Source of the DNA: an uncultured Chitinophagaceae bacterium
GTDB taxonomy: Bacteria > Bacteroidota > Bacteroidia > Chitinophagales > Chitinophagaceae
Reading direction: 5' to 3'
Assembly (NCBI GenBank): GCA_937919945.1
Contig: CALESY010000031.1
Location: 1-27,000 of the forward strand
DNA length: 27,000 nucleotides
The first letter of the stretch is position 1, and every line of letters starts with the position of its first letter. Below, in pieces: positions 16,220 to 24,900 of the stretch. Under the pieces are notes generated by a model that was given only the letters and a program-made list of their open reading frames with translations, was not told where the DNA came from and did no database searches. Both the position numbers and the translations under genes were made by a program.

Positions 16220-17274
16220 TCGCATTCGTACTTACAGTATCGTTACTGCCGGCTTGTGTAAAAGACAAGCCGACAGTGCCTGATACGCCTGTGCAGCTTG
16301 TAGCCGGAAGCACTAAGCTGTATATTGCCTGTGAGGGTAGCCTTAGTAATGGTAACAGTAGCCTGTATCTGTACAATTATATACACAATACAGAGCACGG
16401 CAATATATATGAAGCTGCTAATGCAGGTGCCAAGCTGGGTGATGTATTGCAAAGTGTTACCCGCATAGGCAACAGACTTTTTCTTTGCGTCAACAATTCA
16501 GATAAAATTATAGTATTAGATACTGCAAACCACAAGCAGGTTGGTACTATCAGCATACCAAAGCCACGGTATATACTTCTTGTTAATAATACTAAAGCAT
16601 ACGTATCAACTTTATTCAGCAACAAAGTATATATCATTAACCCGCAGGCTATGCAGGTTACGGGAAGCATAGAAATGCCATATCAAAACCCGGAAGCAAT
16701 GTTGTTGAGAAACGGGAAAGCTTATATCTGCACTTGGGATACCGCTTGCGGTAATATCTACACTGTAGATGTCAATACAGACAAACTCGAAAAAACCATC
16801 CCAATCAATAACCGGGCACCGCATGGCATGGTGGTTGATAAGAATAACAACCTATGGGTATTATCGGGCAATGTGAATAAGGGCAAGCGTAGTGCATTTA
16901 CAGTTATACAGCCCAATGATGATGTATTAAAAACGCTTTACTTTTCAGAGAAAGTTGACGCTATCAAACCTGTTTGCAATAATGTAGCCGATATGGTTTA
17001 TTTCATTGAGGTAGATTATAGTGGTGGTACTATTAATAATGGTATTTATAAGTTAAGTATTACAGATAATGCACTGCCATCTGCTGCTTTTATTCCTGCA
17101 AAACAATACCAGTATTTTTGGGCGTTGGCCATAGAGCCTAAGACAGATAAAATATATGTGGGCGACCCGAAAGGTTTTATACAAAAAGGTAATGTTAGTG
17201 TGTACGGCACAGATGGGAAACAACAGCATAGTTTTAGTGTTGGTGTAGGCCCGGGTAATTTCTATTTCGATTAA
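16192..17274 (+). CDS. BtuG-like beta-propeller surface lipoprotein
   Basis: 360 aa. The start at 16192 gives a lipoprotein signal peptide with lipobox LPAC and Cys22. The mature part has repeated propeller-blade units (for example KIIVLDTANHKQVGTI, KVYIINPQAMQVTGSI, NIYTVDVNTDKLEKTI), the YncE/DUF5074-type architecture. In gut Bacteroides, BtuG is such a propeller; it binds cobalamin with extreme affinity and caps BtuB. Placement between a riboswitch-controlled surface protein and a BtuB-like receptor makes this assignment strong, though cobalamin-binding residues were not checked. The start codon overlaps the upstream gene by 28 bases, and the receptor gene follows after eight bases, so all three are co-transcribed. 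Confidence 0.85.
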   Translation: MGRAYIQNIIAFVLTVSLLPACVKDKPTVPDTPVQLVAGSTKLYIACEGSLSNGNSSLYLYNYIHNTEHGNIYEAANAGAKLGDVLQSVTRIGNRLFLCVNNSDKIIVLDTANHKQVGTISIPKPRYILLVNNTKAYVSTLFSNKVYIINPQAMQVTGSIEMPYQNPEAMLLRNGKAYICTWDTACGNIYTVDVNTDKLEKTIPINNRAPHGMVVDKNNNLWVLSGNVNKGKRSAFTVIQPNDDVLKTLYFSEKVDAIKPVCNNVADMVYFIEVDYSGGTINNGIYKLSITDNALPSAAFIPAKQYQYFWALAIEPKTDKIYVGDPKGFIQKGNVSVYGTDGKQQHSFSVGVGPGNFYFD

Positions 17275-17282
17275 TCAACTTT

Positions 17283-19211
17283 ATGAATAAGTCCCCTTTC
17301 ACGGTGTGCAGAATAGTGGTGCCGCTACTTGCGGCACTGCTTTCTTTTTCAGGAGCATTGGGGCAAAGTACTAATGATACCCTGAGAGAAGTGCGTGTAA
17401 AAGGGCACAAGAAAAAAAATCAATCAGCGGATGAGCGTATCAATACCTATGCGCCTGGGCAAAAAATCACTTCGATAGATAGTGTCACTTTACAGCAATA
17501 CCAATTTCAGTCGGTTGCCAATTTGTTGAGCCAGCAAACACCGGTGTTTATCAAAAGCTATGGCATAAATGCTTTGGCTACACTTAGTTTTCGTGGTGCA
17601 TCTGCCGCACAGTCTCAGGTATATTGGAATGGCGTACCCTTACAGAATGCTGCTTTGGGTATGTCAGATGTTTCACTGCTACCCGTATCGCTTTTGCAGC
17701 GTGTGCAGGTGGTATATGGTAGCTCTGCAGCTATGTGGGGTAGTGGTAATGTGGGCGGGGCATTGGTGGTAGAAAACGAACAACCGTATTTCGATACAAA
17801 CGCAAAGTTCAATCACGCAGTATCTGCTGTTGCGGGTAGCTTTAGTCAATACCAGTTGGGGGCGCGCACGTCATTCACATCTCGCAAATGGTTTGCTGCA
17901 GTTAATATTTTCGGTCAGTCTGCACAGAATAATTTTTCTTACAATGATGCCGGTGCTGATAAGCGCATGGCAAACGCACAGTTGAGTAGTGGCTCAGGTT
18001 TGTTGCAGATAGGGTATAAACCCAACGAACAAAATACGGTCGCAGTTACAGCATGGTATCAACAGTATTACAGAGAAATACCTCGTGCACTTTTTGAGGC
18101 TCAATCGTTGAAAAACCAACGCGATGAATCGTTAAGGTTACTCGCAACATGGCAGCGCACGGGTCGCGTAGTAGCATCCGCAAAGCTATCATTCATTCGC
18201 GATGCCATGCACTATCGTGATACATTGGCATTGCTAAATACTCGCAACAATGTTAATCAGGTATATGCAGATGCGGTATTCAACTACAACGCAGGCAATA
18301 GCCACAAGTTGATGTTAATGTTGCCTGTCAGTGTAGCATGGGTAGATAGTGGTGTGGTAAGAAACACTTATGCACAAAGCAGGTATGCGGTCGCATTCAA
18401 CTACCTGTTTACGGGTATCAGAAATCTTCAAACGTCTGTCAGCTTACGTGGAGAGGTGGTAGATGACAACAGCTATGTACTACCGGGCATCAACGCAGCT
18501 TATGCATTAACAGATTGGCTTGCTTTAAAAGCCAACCTGCAGCGCACTTATCGTGTGCCTACGCTCAACGAATTGTACTACAACCCAGGTGGTAATCGTA
18601 ATCTGCAACCCGAAAAAGGTTGGAGCTTGGATGGTGGCTATGCAGTCAATACTGCTGCAAAAAAGAAGATTGTACTTCATCACGAATTGTCAGTATTCAA
18701 CCGTGTGATAGATAACTGGATACTTTGGTTTGGCGGAGCAATATGGACCCCGCATAATATAGCTACCGTATACAGCAGGGGTGTAGAAACAGATAATAAA
18801 CTAATCATTACAACAGGTAGGGTGAAATGGCATATTAGCATTAATACTGCGTATACATTATCAACTACAATTGCCAGTAATATTGCGGGCGATGGTAGCA
18901 TTGGCAAGCAGATACCCTATGCTCCACGCTACAACGGGCAAGGAAATATTGGCTTTTCTTATCGCAGCATATACCTGAATTACAACCATACCTATACAGG
19001 TTATCGTTTCCTGACGGTAGATGAATCGCAATGGCTCATGCCTTACAATACAGGTAATGTACAACTGCTTTACACCATGCCTTTCAGTCATTATCAACTA
19101 CAATTTACCGGGCAATGTAATAATGTTTTCAACCGCGGTTACAGTGTTGTAAACGCAAGGCCTATGCCCGGTATTAACTGGCTGATGGGCATACGGCTTA
19201 TGTTTAATTGA
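17283..19211 (+). CDS. btuB: TonB-dependent cobalamin receptor, BtuB-like
   Basis: 642 aa. A signal peptide ending near residue 27 is followed by NDTLREVRVKG (TonB-box-like), the plug domain (about 45-160: SVANLLSQQTPVFIKSYG, LSFRGASAAQSQVYWNG, VQVVYGSSAAMWGSGNVGG), and a 22-strand barrel with the receptor signature RVPTLNELYYNPGGNRNLQPEKGW. There is no N-terminal CarboxypepD-like domain, so it is a BtuB/siderophore-type receptor, not SusC. Specificity for cobalamin rests on the riboswitch and the BtuG-like partner. No inner-membrane btuCDF genes are nearby. Its stop overlaps the convergent glycosyltransferase gene by eight bases. Confidence 0.9.
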   Translation: MNKSPFTVCRIVVPLLAALLSFSGALGQSTNDTLREVRVKGHKKKNQSADERINTYAPGQKITSIDSVTLQQYQFQSVANLLSQQTPVFIKSYGINALATLSFRGASAAQSQVYWNGVPLQNAALGMSDVSLLPVSLLQRVQVVYGSSAAMWGSGNVGGALVVENEQPYFDTNAKFNHAVSAVAGSFSQYQLGARTSFTSRKWFAAVNIFGQSAQNNFSYNDAGADKRMANAQLSSGSGLLQIGYKPNEQNTVAVTAWYQQYYREIPRALFEAQSLKNQRDESLRLLATWQRTGRVVASAKLSFIRDAMHYRDTLALLNTRNNVNQVYADAVFNYNAGNSHKLMLMLPVSVAWVDSGVVRNTYAQSRYAVAFNYLFTGIRNLQTSVSLRGEVVDDNSYVLPGINAAYALTDWLALKANLQRTYRVPTLNELYYNPGGNRNLQPEKGWSLDGGYAVNTAAKKKIVLHHELSVFNRVIDNWILWFGGAIWTPHNIATVYSRGVETDNKLIITTGRVKWHISINTAYTLSTTIASNIAGDGSIGKQIPYAPRYNGQGNIGFSYRSIYLNYNHTYTGYRFLTVDESQWLMPYNTGNVQLLYTMPFSHYQLQFTGQCNNVFNRGYSVVNARPMPGINWLMGIRLMFN

Positions 19212-20646
19212 TGCGAGCCAGTATAAACTCATCAAAGCCTTGCAATATGGTTATCTGATTGGGGTTTATATCCTTCATCTGTGTTTTGTCGATCAATAAA
19301 GTACGCCCAGCGTACTTGTTCAACTCATCAGCACTGTGTACCCTGTCTGTGTGCAGGTCCATCCATTGCAGATATAAGTACACATGGTGTCTGGGTATAC
19401 TAATAGTTACGAGCTTTTCACAATTCTTCAGATAAGGATTTTCTCTGTTTAAGTGTGTATGTAAACTGGTTGGTTGGTTTGATAAATATAGTACATGGCG
19501 AATAAATGTAAATGCAAGCACCAATCCGAAAACATAATACATGACTTTTGCTTGCTTACCTATACGCAATATCACATCAATTATTATCGGGGGTATAAAA
19601 ACATAGGCTGGTATCAGGTACCAATCATGCTTTGTAGTAGAAATAGACATGACCAATGTGAACGGCAGTATCATGCAAGCAGATAATAAAACCATTCGAT
19701 TCTTTTCATTGCCCAATACTGTTTTCATGTTCTTCTTTTCCCGCCACCATTGTACAATACCTGTAATCAACAACAAATACAATAGATAATTCCATAAGTT
19801 CAGCCGTACATCCAGTACCGTAAGTGGGAAAAAATCATCAGGTGTGCTTTTGTCTTCAAAGCTGCTATCTGCCAGTCTGCGAAATGTGTCATGAAAAAAC
19901 ATTGTAGTGATAGCATTATTGCTTTTGTAGTAGGACGATTCATATTTCATCCCATATACGGATAGTATGACCAACCAACTACCTATAATGCCTATTAGTA
20001 GGCACAAGGCTATCCATATCTCTTTAGATAGTAATATGGTTCTTAACTTCCCCCTTATAGCAGTATACATTATTATACCTGGTATTAGTACAAATGCAGC
20101 TGTCCCCTTACTGTAAAAAGCTATTCCAATAAACATTGCAGATAGGTATATGCTTTGTTTCTTGTCAAAGTCAATGTATTGTGCAAAGTGGAATACAGAC
20201 AATAGCAGCATCAATGTCAATATCATATCATAATCTGCCGTAAGGCCACTGTGCCAACCTAATATCAGTTTGCAGGATGCCGTCAAAAGACAGCCTGAAA
20301 ATGCAACCACAGGTTTTGTATACAGGCATATAAACCGATACAATGTAGAGAAGAAAAATATTACACAGATATATGTCGGAAGCCTCAGCGCCAATTCATT
20401 ATACCCCAATATTTTATAGCTGCCAACAATCATCCACGTAAGTAATGGTGGCTTGGCTATCCAGGTGTCAGGCATATTGTCAAAAAACAGATTTACATAA
20501 TCTCCGTTTTTAGACATAAAAAAAGCATTAGCCCCGTGCCTTGCCTCATCCCATTCATTTATATCATAATCATATCCTGTTACTGATATGAGGATAATTA
20601 TTAATAATAGTAGGGTGAAACGAAGGGCGTTTTTGTTTATAGACAT
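19204..20646 (-). CDS. ArnT/PMT-like membrane glycosyltransferase
   Basis: 480 aa with about ten to twelve hydrophobic helices. Early residues contain NEWDEARHGANAFFM, which resembles the DE motif of ArnT/PMT (GT-C) enzymes in the first periplasmic loop, followed by IAKPPLLTWMI, a second family hallmark. GT-C enzymes use polyprenyl-phosphate sugars to decorate lipid A, proteins or other envelope glycans; the acceptor cannot be told. The C-terminal soluble part is about 100 residues. It is alone on its strand, converging on btuB with an eight-base overlap and diverging from the small lipoprotein gene. Confidence 0.85.
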   Translation of the reverse strand: MSINKNALRFTLLLLIIILISVTGYDYDINEWDEARHGANAFFMSKNGDYVNLFFDNMPDTWIAKPPLLTWMIVGSYKILGYNELALRLPTYICVIFFFSTLYRFICLYTKPVVAFSGCLLTASCKLILGWHSGLTADYDMILTLMLLLSVFHFAQYIDFDKKQSIYLSAMFIGIAFYSKGTAAFVLIPGIIMYTAIRGKLRTILLSKEIWIALCLLIGIIGSWLVILSVYGMKYESSYYKSNNAITTMFFHDTFRRLADSSFEDKSTPDDFFPLTVLDVRLNLWNYLLYLLLITGIVQWWREKKNMKTVLGNEKNRMVLLSACMILPFTLVMSISTTKHDWYLIPAYVFIPPIIIDVILRIGKQAKVMYYVFGLVLAFTFIRHVLYLSNQPTSLHTHLNRENPYLKNCEKLVTISIPRHHVYLYLQWMDLHTDRVHSADELNKYAGRTLLIDKTQMKDINPNQITILQGFDEFILARIN

Positions 20647-20768
20647 CAGGTAAAATTGTTCAGATAGAGGAAATTCACTAGCTGCAAAGCTGTTTTTCTT
20701 GATAATTTAATAAGCCAGATAGTAACTAAATATACAAAAAGTAGTATTTTCACAGCCCGTAACACAAC

Positions 20769-21335
20769 ATGAGTTTTATGAAACTAAAAATGGTCTTTTA
20801 TCCGTTAGCGATAGCAGCGGTTATTTTCTCTTCATCATGCGATAGGTCTGATGCATCGTATGTGCAGCCGTCATGTCAATTTCCGTCAAATCAATCGACT
20901 GGGGTCTACACTGCTCATCACAACGACAATTATTGGACATATGTAAGTATGAGCAATTATAATTGGATATACTTCCGTTTTATAGATAAGCCATTTACTG
21001 ATTTGTGTGCAGACCAGAAAAATGGTGTTAAAGTACGTGTTAGGGGTAAGTTTATGGAGGTGAAAAGTTATGTGAAAATAACTGACAAAGATAGCCTTGA
21101 AGTGCCTTTAGTAAAGACATCTATAGACAGTAATACATATTCTTACGATGGTAATTTAGACAATATTGATTTGCAGCCTTATTTCCAGAATTATCCTGGT
21201 CGTTATACGCCTGTGTTATATATCAAAATGCCATATGATGATACAAATGGTGTTAACTGGATGTATTTTATGGAGCGTTTAAGGTTCAATTTGATCGGAA
21301 TAGAAATTACTCCTACAGGCAGTAAGACATTCTAA
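20769..21335 (+). CDS. Hypothetical small lipoprotein, 188 aa
   Basis: The N-terminus carries a hydrophobic segment ending in SSSC, so the lipidated residue would be Cys24 (or Cys21 if the second ATG at 20778 is used). The mature protein is rich in Tyr and Asp, with no family I recognise. A TATTTTCA box (20745-20752) lies 16 bases before the start and a strong terminator follows 21 bases after the stop, so it is a single-gene unit. AT-rich codon use resembles that of the lipoprotein at 9803. Confidence 0.7.
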   Translation: MSFMKLKMVFYPLAIAAVIFSSSCDRSDASYVQPSCQFPSNQSTGVYTAHHNDNYWTYVSMSNYNWIYFRFIDKPFTDLCADQKNGVKVRVRGKFMEVKSYVKITDKDSLEVPLVKTSIDSNTYSYDGNLDNIDLQPYFQNYPGRYTPVLYIKMPYDDTNGVNWMYFMERLRFNLIGIEITPTGSKTF

Positions 21336-21356
21336 TACTTTTTTTAATTGCATTTT

Positions 21357-21394
21357 AACCACTATTTGAGCAATTCAAATAGTGGTTTTTTCTT
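21357..21394 (+). terminator. Terminator after the small lipoprotein gene
   Basis: A perfect 13-bp stem (21357-21369 with 21375-21387; AACCACTATTTGA/TCAAATAGTGGTT), a 5-base loop and a TTTTC tail. It separates the lipoprotein from the sigma-factor operon. Confidence 0.9.
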
Positions 21395-21464
21395 ATAAGT
21401 TTTAAATATATTAAAAACCGTTTGCCCTATTTTATACACTAATTTTTTAATCTATTTTTAAAAA

Positions 21465-21490
21465 TGTAACGGTCAACCCAACGTATGTAG
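21465..21490 (+). promoter_or_regulatory. Possible ECF-type promoter of the sigma operon
   Basis: TGTAAC at 21465-21470 resembles the -35 element of Bacteroidota ECF sigma promoters, with GTAG at 21487-21490 sixteen bases later. The -10 match is weak. If real, it implies autoregulation by the sigma factor encoded 45 bases downstream. Confidence 0.25.
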
Positions 21491-21534
21491 CGCATTTACA
21501 GTCTATATCGTAGGAAATCTTTAATTCCCGTTAC

Positions 21535-22110
21535 TTGTCTATTGCATTGACTTATACGGTACCCGGGCAGACAAACGAGTTACAGGAACTCATTTATGGG
21601 TGTATGCGCAACCAGCGCAGCGCTCAGGAGAAGCTGTATCATCTTTTCTACCCACGGATGATGGGCGTTGTGAAGAGGTATATAGACCATGCGGAACAAG
21701 CTGAAGAAGTACTGAACAACGGCTTCCTGAGGGCGTTCCAAAAGATAGACCAGTATACGTTTCAGGGTTCTTTTGAAGGTTGGTTAAGGAAAATCGTTTT
21801 CCACGCAGTATCAGACTACGTAAAGCAAAATGCGCGATACAATGAAAAGATAATGTTGGTGGAAAAAGACCAGTACATACATAAAGATCACGCAGACAGG
21901 ATGTATTACGCACAACTGCTGGAGTTAGTGCAGTCGTTGCCGGGGGCTACAAGGTCTGTCTTTAATATGTACGTAATGGAAGGGTTTTCGCATAAGGAGA
22001 TTGGTAAGATGCTGGGCATAAGTGAGGGTACATCAAAATGGCACCTTTCTGAAGGCCGAAGAATACTGAAAGATAAGATTGAAAAGTTGCAATTACATTT
22101 AAAAAAATAA
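21535..22110 (+). CDS. ECF-type RNA polymerase sigma factor
   Basis: About 191 aa. Region 2 spans roughly residues 17-90 (RSAQEKLYHLFYPRMMGVV, AEEVLNNGFLRAFQKIDQY, GSFEGWLRKIVFHAVSDYV) and region 4 about 130-185 (LPGATRSVFNMYVMEGFSHKEIG, LGISEGTSKWHLSEGRRIL), without region 3, as in ECF sigmas. There is no ATG before region 2; the TTG at 21535 or the in-frame TTG at 21547 must start translation, and I list the first. The next gene, a membrane fusion protein, starts 12 bases after the stop, the usual sigma/anti-sigma arrangement. The regulon is unknown. Confidence 0.9.
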   Translation: MSIALTYTVPGQTNELQELIYGCMRNQRSAQEKLYHLFYPRMMGVVKRYIDHAEQAEEVLNNGFLRAFQKIDQYTFQGSFEGWLRKIVFHAVSDYVKQNARYNEKIMLVEKDQYIHKDHADRMYYAQLLELVQSLPGATRSVFNMYVMEGFSHKEIGKMLGISEGTSKWHLSEGRRILKDKIEKLQLHLKK

Positions 22111-22122
22111 AATTTTATCCAT

Positions 22123-23964
22123 ATGGATAAAAACATGATTAACATAGATGACCTGGTGAGGCAACGCCTGAGTGGCGGTGAAGAAGAGGAGCGTGCAGGG
22201 GCATGGTTGCGTATGCGTGAGTTGCTCGATAAAGAGGACCCAGTGCGTGTAGCAGCCGGCTACAATTGGAAGCGTATGCTCACCTATGCAGGCGGCTTAT
22301 TGTTGCTGGCAACTGCTACCATTGGTGGTTATCAGGCATATCAGTCGTTAAACGACAGTAAACAAGCCGCCGGAGATGCAGCATTTGTAGCTAATAATAA
22401 CAACAGCAACAGGGGCTTGCTTTCTGGTGTATCGCTCAACGATGCGGCTGCAAGTAGCATGCCTGTATCATCAGCAACAAATACACAGCCTGCTGAAAAA
22501 CAGCAACAAACTGCAACAATTAATACAAAAGTTGAGAAACAGCAACAAACAGCAACAAAATCAACTGTTGATGGCGCAAGCCTACCTGCTACAAAAGCTG
22601 AAAAACTGATTGCAGGTAATAATACACCATCTATTACAAACAATAATAATCTACAACCACAACGCAACAATGATGCTGTAACGGCAACAAACAGCAACAA
22701 ACCTACCCAAGAGACAAACAAAGAACAGAACAATACCATAACAAATAGCAATAAGCCGAATAGTCTCAATAATACTACTACAATAGCAACTGCTACAAAA
22801 CAAATAACAACTACTCAGGAAGCTACGTCATTGGCTACCAATAAACAAGATGCCATGACTACAACACCTAATCGTAGTTTTGCATCTGGGGGTAACACGC
22901 AGCAACCTGCCAGGGTTCAACTTCCACCGGAAGTTACCAACCCTCGCTTTATAAAGGAAAATAAGAAGGTGGACTCTATCAATATGATAGCAACCAAAGA
23001 AAGCAACAGAAAGGGCATACGCAAAGTAGATACAGTTGCCATGGGCAAACTGGCTACCGAAAAATATGTTGGCAGCGATGCTACATTGGCTGCCGCACCT
23101 GCTACTACTGAAATAGCACCTGCCGCTGCTGCACCATCTGATAATAAACAAGAAGGACAAGTAGTTGCACTGGCAGATAAGAAGATCAGCAGTAAGAATT
23201 ATAAGAACAAAAATTACAATCCAAGACGTTTCGAGCAAATGGTGGAAAACGCCAAGATGAATCTATCAGGTGTTACATTCCATCCTGGTTTGATGATGGG
23301 TGTTAATAGTACATTGGGTTCTTACAATATGATGGGTATGAATTTGGGTGCAGTAGTTATGATGGATATTAATGAGCGTTGGGGTATGTTCGCCGAATTG
23401 AAATACACACATCGTTTCGGGAATGGCAAATCACTGCATAATAACTACAACAAGATTTCAAATACTAACTATTTAGGTAATAACATGTATGAGCACCTGT
23501 GGGATTCTGTAGAGCACTCATTCAACATTACTTCTTCATCTGCAGTAGAACTTCCTATAGCTTTGAGGTACTCTGTAAAAAGGGTGAATGTATTTGTCGG
23601 AATAAATACTGCGTACAATTTTGCTGTGAAAGTAGATGAAAAGGAAAATCCTCATCCACGTAAATATGTAACTAATACAGGTAGTTCTACTCAACTCACA
23701 TCGCAATGGGGTGATGATAACAGAAAACTGGTATATGACGATTTCAACTCACGTTTTACTATGGGATATTTGTTGGGCGTAGGTTATCAGTTATCTCCTG
23801 CCACCAATTTCGACCTGCGTTTGTCTCAACCAATATGGGATAACGTGAAGACAAAAGGTGCATACATTGTATCGAAAGAGTTGTTCCGTACACCATCTGT
23901 GCAGTTGAATATGACGTACAGGTTCAGTAATAATAAATACAAACCCCGTACAAGAGAGTATTAA
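22123..23964 (+). CDS. Candidate dual-membrane-spanning anti-sigma factor with OM beta-barrel
   Basis: 613 aa. Residues 1-50 are short, charged and helical (IDDLVRQRLSGGEEEERAGAW); residues about 51-71 form one membrane helix; about 80-370 is a Thr/Asn/Gln/Ala-rich low-complexity linker with a tandem EKQQQTAT repeat; about 379-613 is an outer-membrane beta-barrel (OMP_b-brl type, GVTFHPGLMMGVN to the last strand VQLNMTYRF). The linker is long enough to cross the periplasm, so one chain could join the cytosol, inner membrane and outer membrane. With the ECF gene 12 bases upstream this matches the dual-membrane-spanning anti-sigma (Dma) layout that I recall from Bacteroides. The N-terminus shows no zinc-finger anti-sigma motif. 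It overlaps the queuosine transporter gene by four bases. Confidence 0.85.
   Translation: MDKNMINIDDLVRQRLSGGEEEERAGAWLRMRELLDKEDPVRVAAGYNWKRMLTYAGGLLLLATATIGGYQAYQSLNDSKQAAGDAAFVANNNNSNRGLLSGVSLNDAAASSMPVSSATNTQPAEKQQQTATINTKVEKQQQTATKSTVDGASLPATKAEKLIAGNNTPSITNNNNLQPQRNNDAVTATNSNKPTQETNKEQNNTITNSNKPNSLNNTTTIATATKQITTTQEATSLATNKQDAMTTTPNRSFASGGNTQQPARVQLPPEVTNPRFIKENKKVDSINMIATKESNRKGIRKVDTVAMGKLATEKYVGSDATLAAAPATTEIAPAAAAPSDNKQEGQVVALADKKISSKNYKNKNYNPRRFEQMVENAKMNLSGVTFHPGLMMGVNSTLGSYNMMGMNLGAVVMMDINERWGMFAELKYTHRFGNGKSLHNNYNKISNTNYLGNNMYEHLWDSVEHSFNITSSSAVELPIALRYSVKRVNVFVGINTAYNFAVKVDEKENPHPRKYVTNTGSSTQLTSQWGDDNRKLVYDDFNSRFTMGYLLGVGYQLSPATNFDLRLSQPIWDNVKTKGAYIVSKELFRTPSVQLNMTYRFSNNKYKPRTREY
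22495..22557 (+). repeat. Tandem 24-base repeats in the linker of the fusion protein
   Basis: Copies at 22495-22518 and 22534-22557 differ at two positions, with a period of 39 bases (13 codons), and encode EKQQQTAT twice. A related CAACAAACAGCAACAAA stretch occurs near 22685. It suggests that the linker length evolves by in-frame duplication. Confidence 0.8.
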
Positions 23965-24740
23965 TCGGCAGACATGGCAGCCGCTTTCATTTCGCGTGTT
24001 GTGTCTTTACCAAGATAGTTTTCAATTCGATTTTCTATAAAGTATATTAATGGCGTTAGTAATAACGCCATTAATGCTTTATAGCTGTAGTTGACGAGAC
24101 CTATAGCAAGTACACGCTGAAAACTCCATCCATTACCTATTTTGAATGCTATAAACAGAACAATGAAACTATCTATGAATTGCGATACTAATGTAGAACC
24201 GGTAGCACGCAGCCATACTTTCTTTTCTCCTGTTACTTTCTTTATTTTATGAAACACCCAAACATCCAGCAACTGGCTAACTAAGAATGCAGTAAGGCTA
24301 CCAACAATAATCCACATACCCTGCCCGAAGATGCCACTGAAAGCCGCCTGCATATCCGGAACACCATCGGCTGCACGGCTACCTACCCAAAATTCTGTAT
24401 TGGGCGGTACGTGTATGGCAAGGTAGAACATCACAAAAGCATAGCATATGAGTGCAACTGCTATATAGGATATACGCCTCACAGCTTTGGGTCCATAGTA
24501 TTCATTTACAATATCGGTCATCACAAATTCTAATGGCCAAAGTAGTACGCCGCACGTGAGAGTATATGTAAGCCCCTCTTCCCCCAATAACGAAAAAGGC
24601 TGAGGTGTCATACCCAACAACCGCTCTAATGAAAACAGCTTGCCACCTATGCACTCTGCTATAAGTGCATTGGCTACAAAGAAGGATGCTATAAACAGGA
24701 ATAGCTTGGTTGGTTTGTCGTTGAGTATGTTACGTATCAT
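23961..24740 (-). CDS. yhhQ: Queuosine precursor transporter (YhhQ/VUT family)
   Basis: 259 aa with six or so membrane helices. Family marks include FVANALIAECIGGKLF in helix 1, WPLEFVMTDIVNEYYG (the conserved T-D-I-x-N-E-xYG motif) and SQLLDVWVFHKIKK with STLVSQFIDSFIV. YhhQ imports queuosine precursors (preQ0/preQ1) in Escherichia coli. Tgt, which uses preQ1, is encoded 20 kb away in the same window; there is no evidence for a shared operon. It converges on the beta-barrel fusion gene with a four-base overlap. The ATG at 24740 gives a normal N-terminus. Confidence 0.9.
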   Translation of the reverse strand: MIRNILNDKPTKLFLFIASFFVANALIAECIGGKLFSLERLLGMTPQPFSLLGEEGLTYTLTCGVLLWPLEFVMTDIVNEYYGPKAVRRISYIAVALICYAFVMFYLAIHVPPNTEFWVGSRAADGVPDMQAAFSGIFGQGMWIIVGSLTAFLVSQLLDVWVFHKIKKVTGEKKVWLRATGSTLVSQFIDSFIVLFIAFKIGNGWSFQRVLAIGLVNYSYKALMALLLTPLIYFIENRIENYLGKDTTREMKAAAMSAD

Positions 24741-24808
24741 TTTCGTGTTTTCTGCCGGTAAATCTAATGATAATAGGCAAAAGTGTGTTATGTATGAAGT
24801 GATCAGGT

Positions 24809-24855
24809 GTCAACTACTTAATAATACCGTAAAGATTTAGTAAACCACAGTTGAC
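24809..24855. repeat. Inverted repeat between divergent genes
   Basis: GTCAACT (24809-24815) and AGTTGAC (24849-24855) form a perfect 7-bp inverted repeat separated by 33 bases in the 160-base gap between yhhQ (minus) and the 124-aa gene (plus). It could be an operator or a chance repeat. Confidence 0.25.
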
Positions 24856-24900
24856 GCAGGGGTAATGTAATATCATGAGATTTATATCGAAGGTATATCT

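Noticed and set aside
22495..22700. CAACAAA-rich repeats as a CRISPR or mobile element
   Set aside because: The repeats are imperfect, in frame, without spacers of constant size, and belong to the protein linker.
22341..22769. Minus-strand 142-aa Val/Leu/Phe/Ala-rich frame that looks like a membrane protein
   Set aside because: It is the mirror of the low-complexity Thr/Asn/Gln linker; hydrophobicity arises from reading CAA/ACA repeats backwards.
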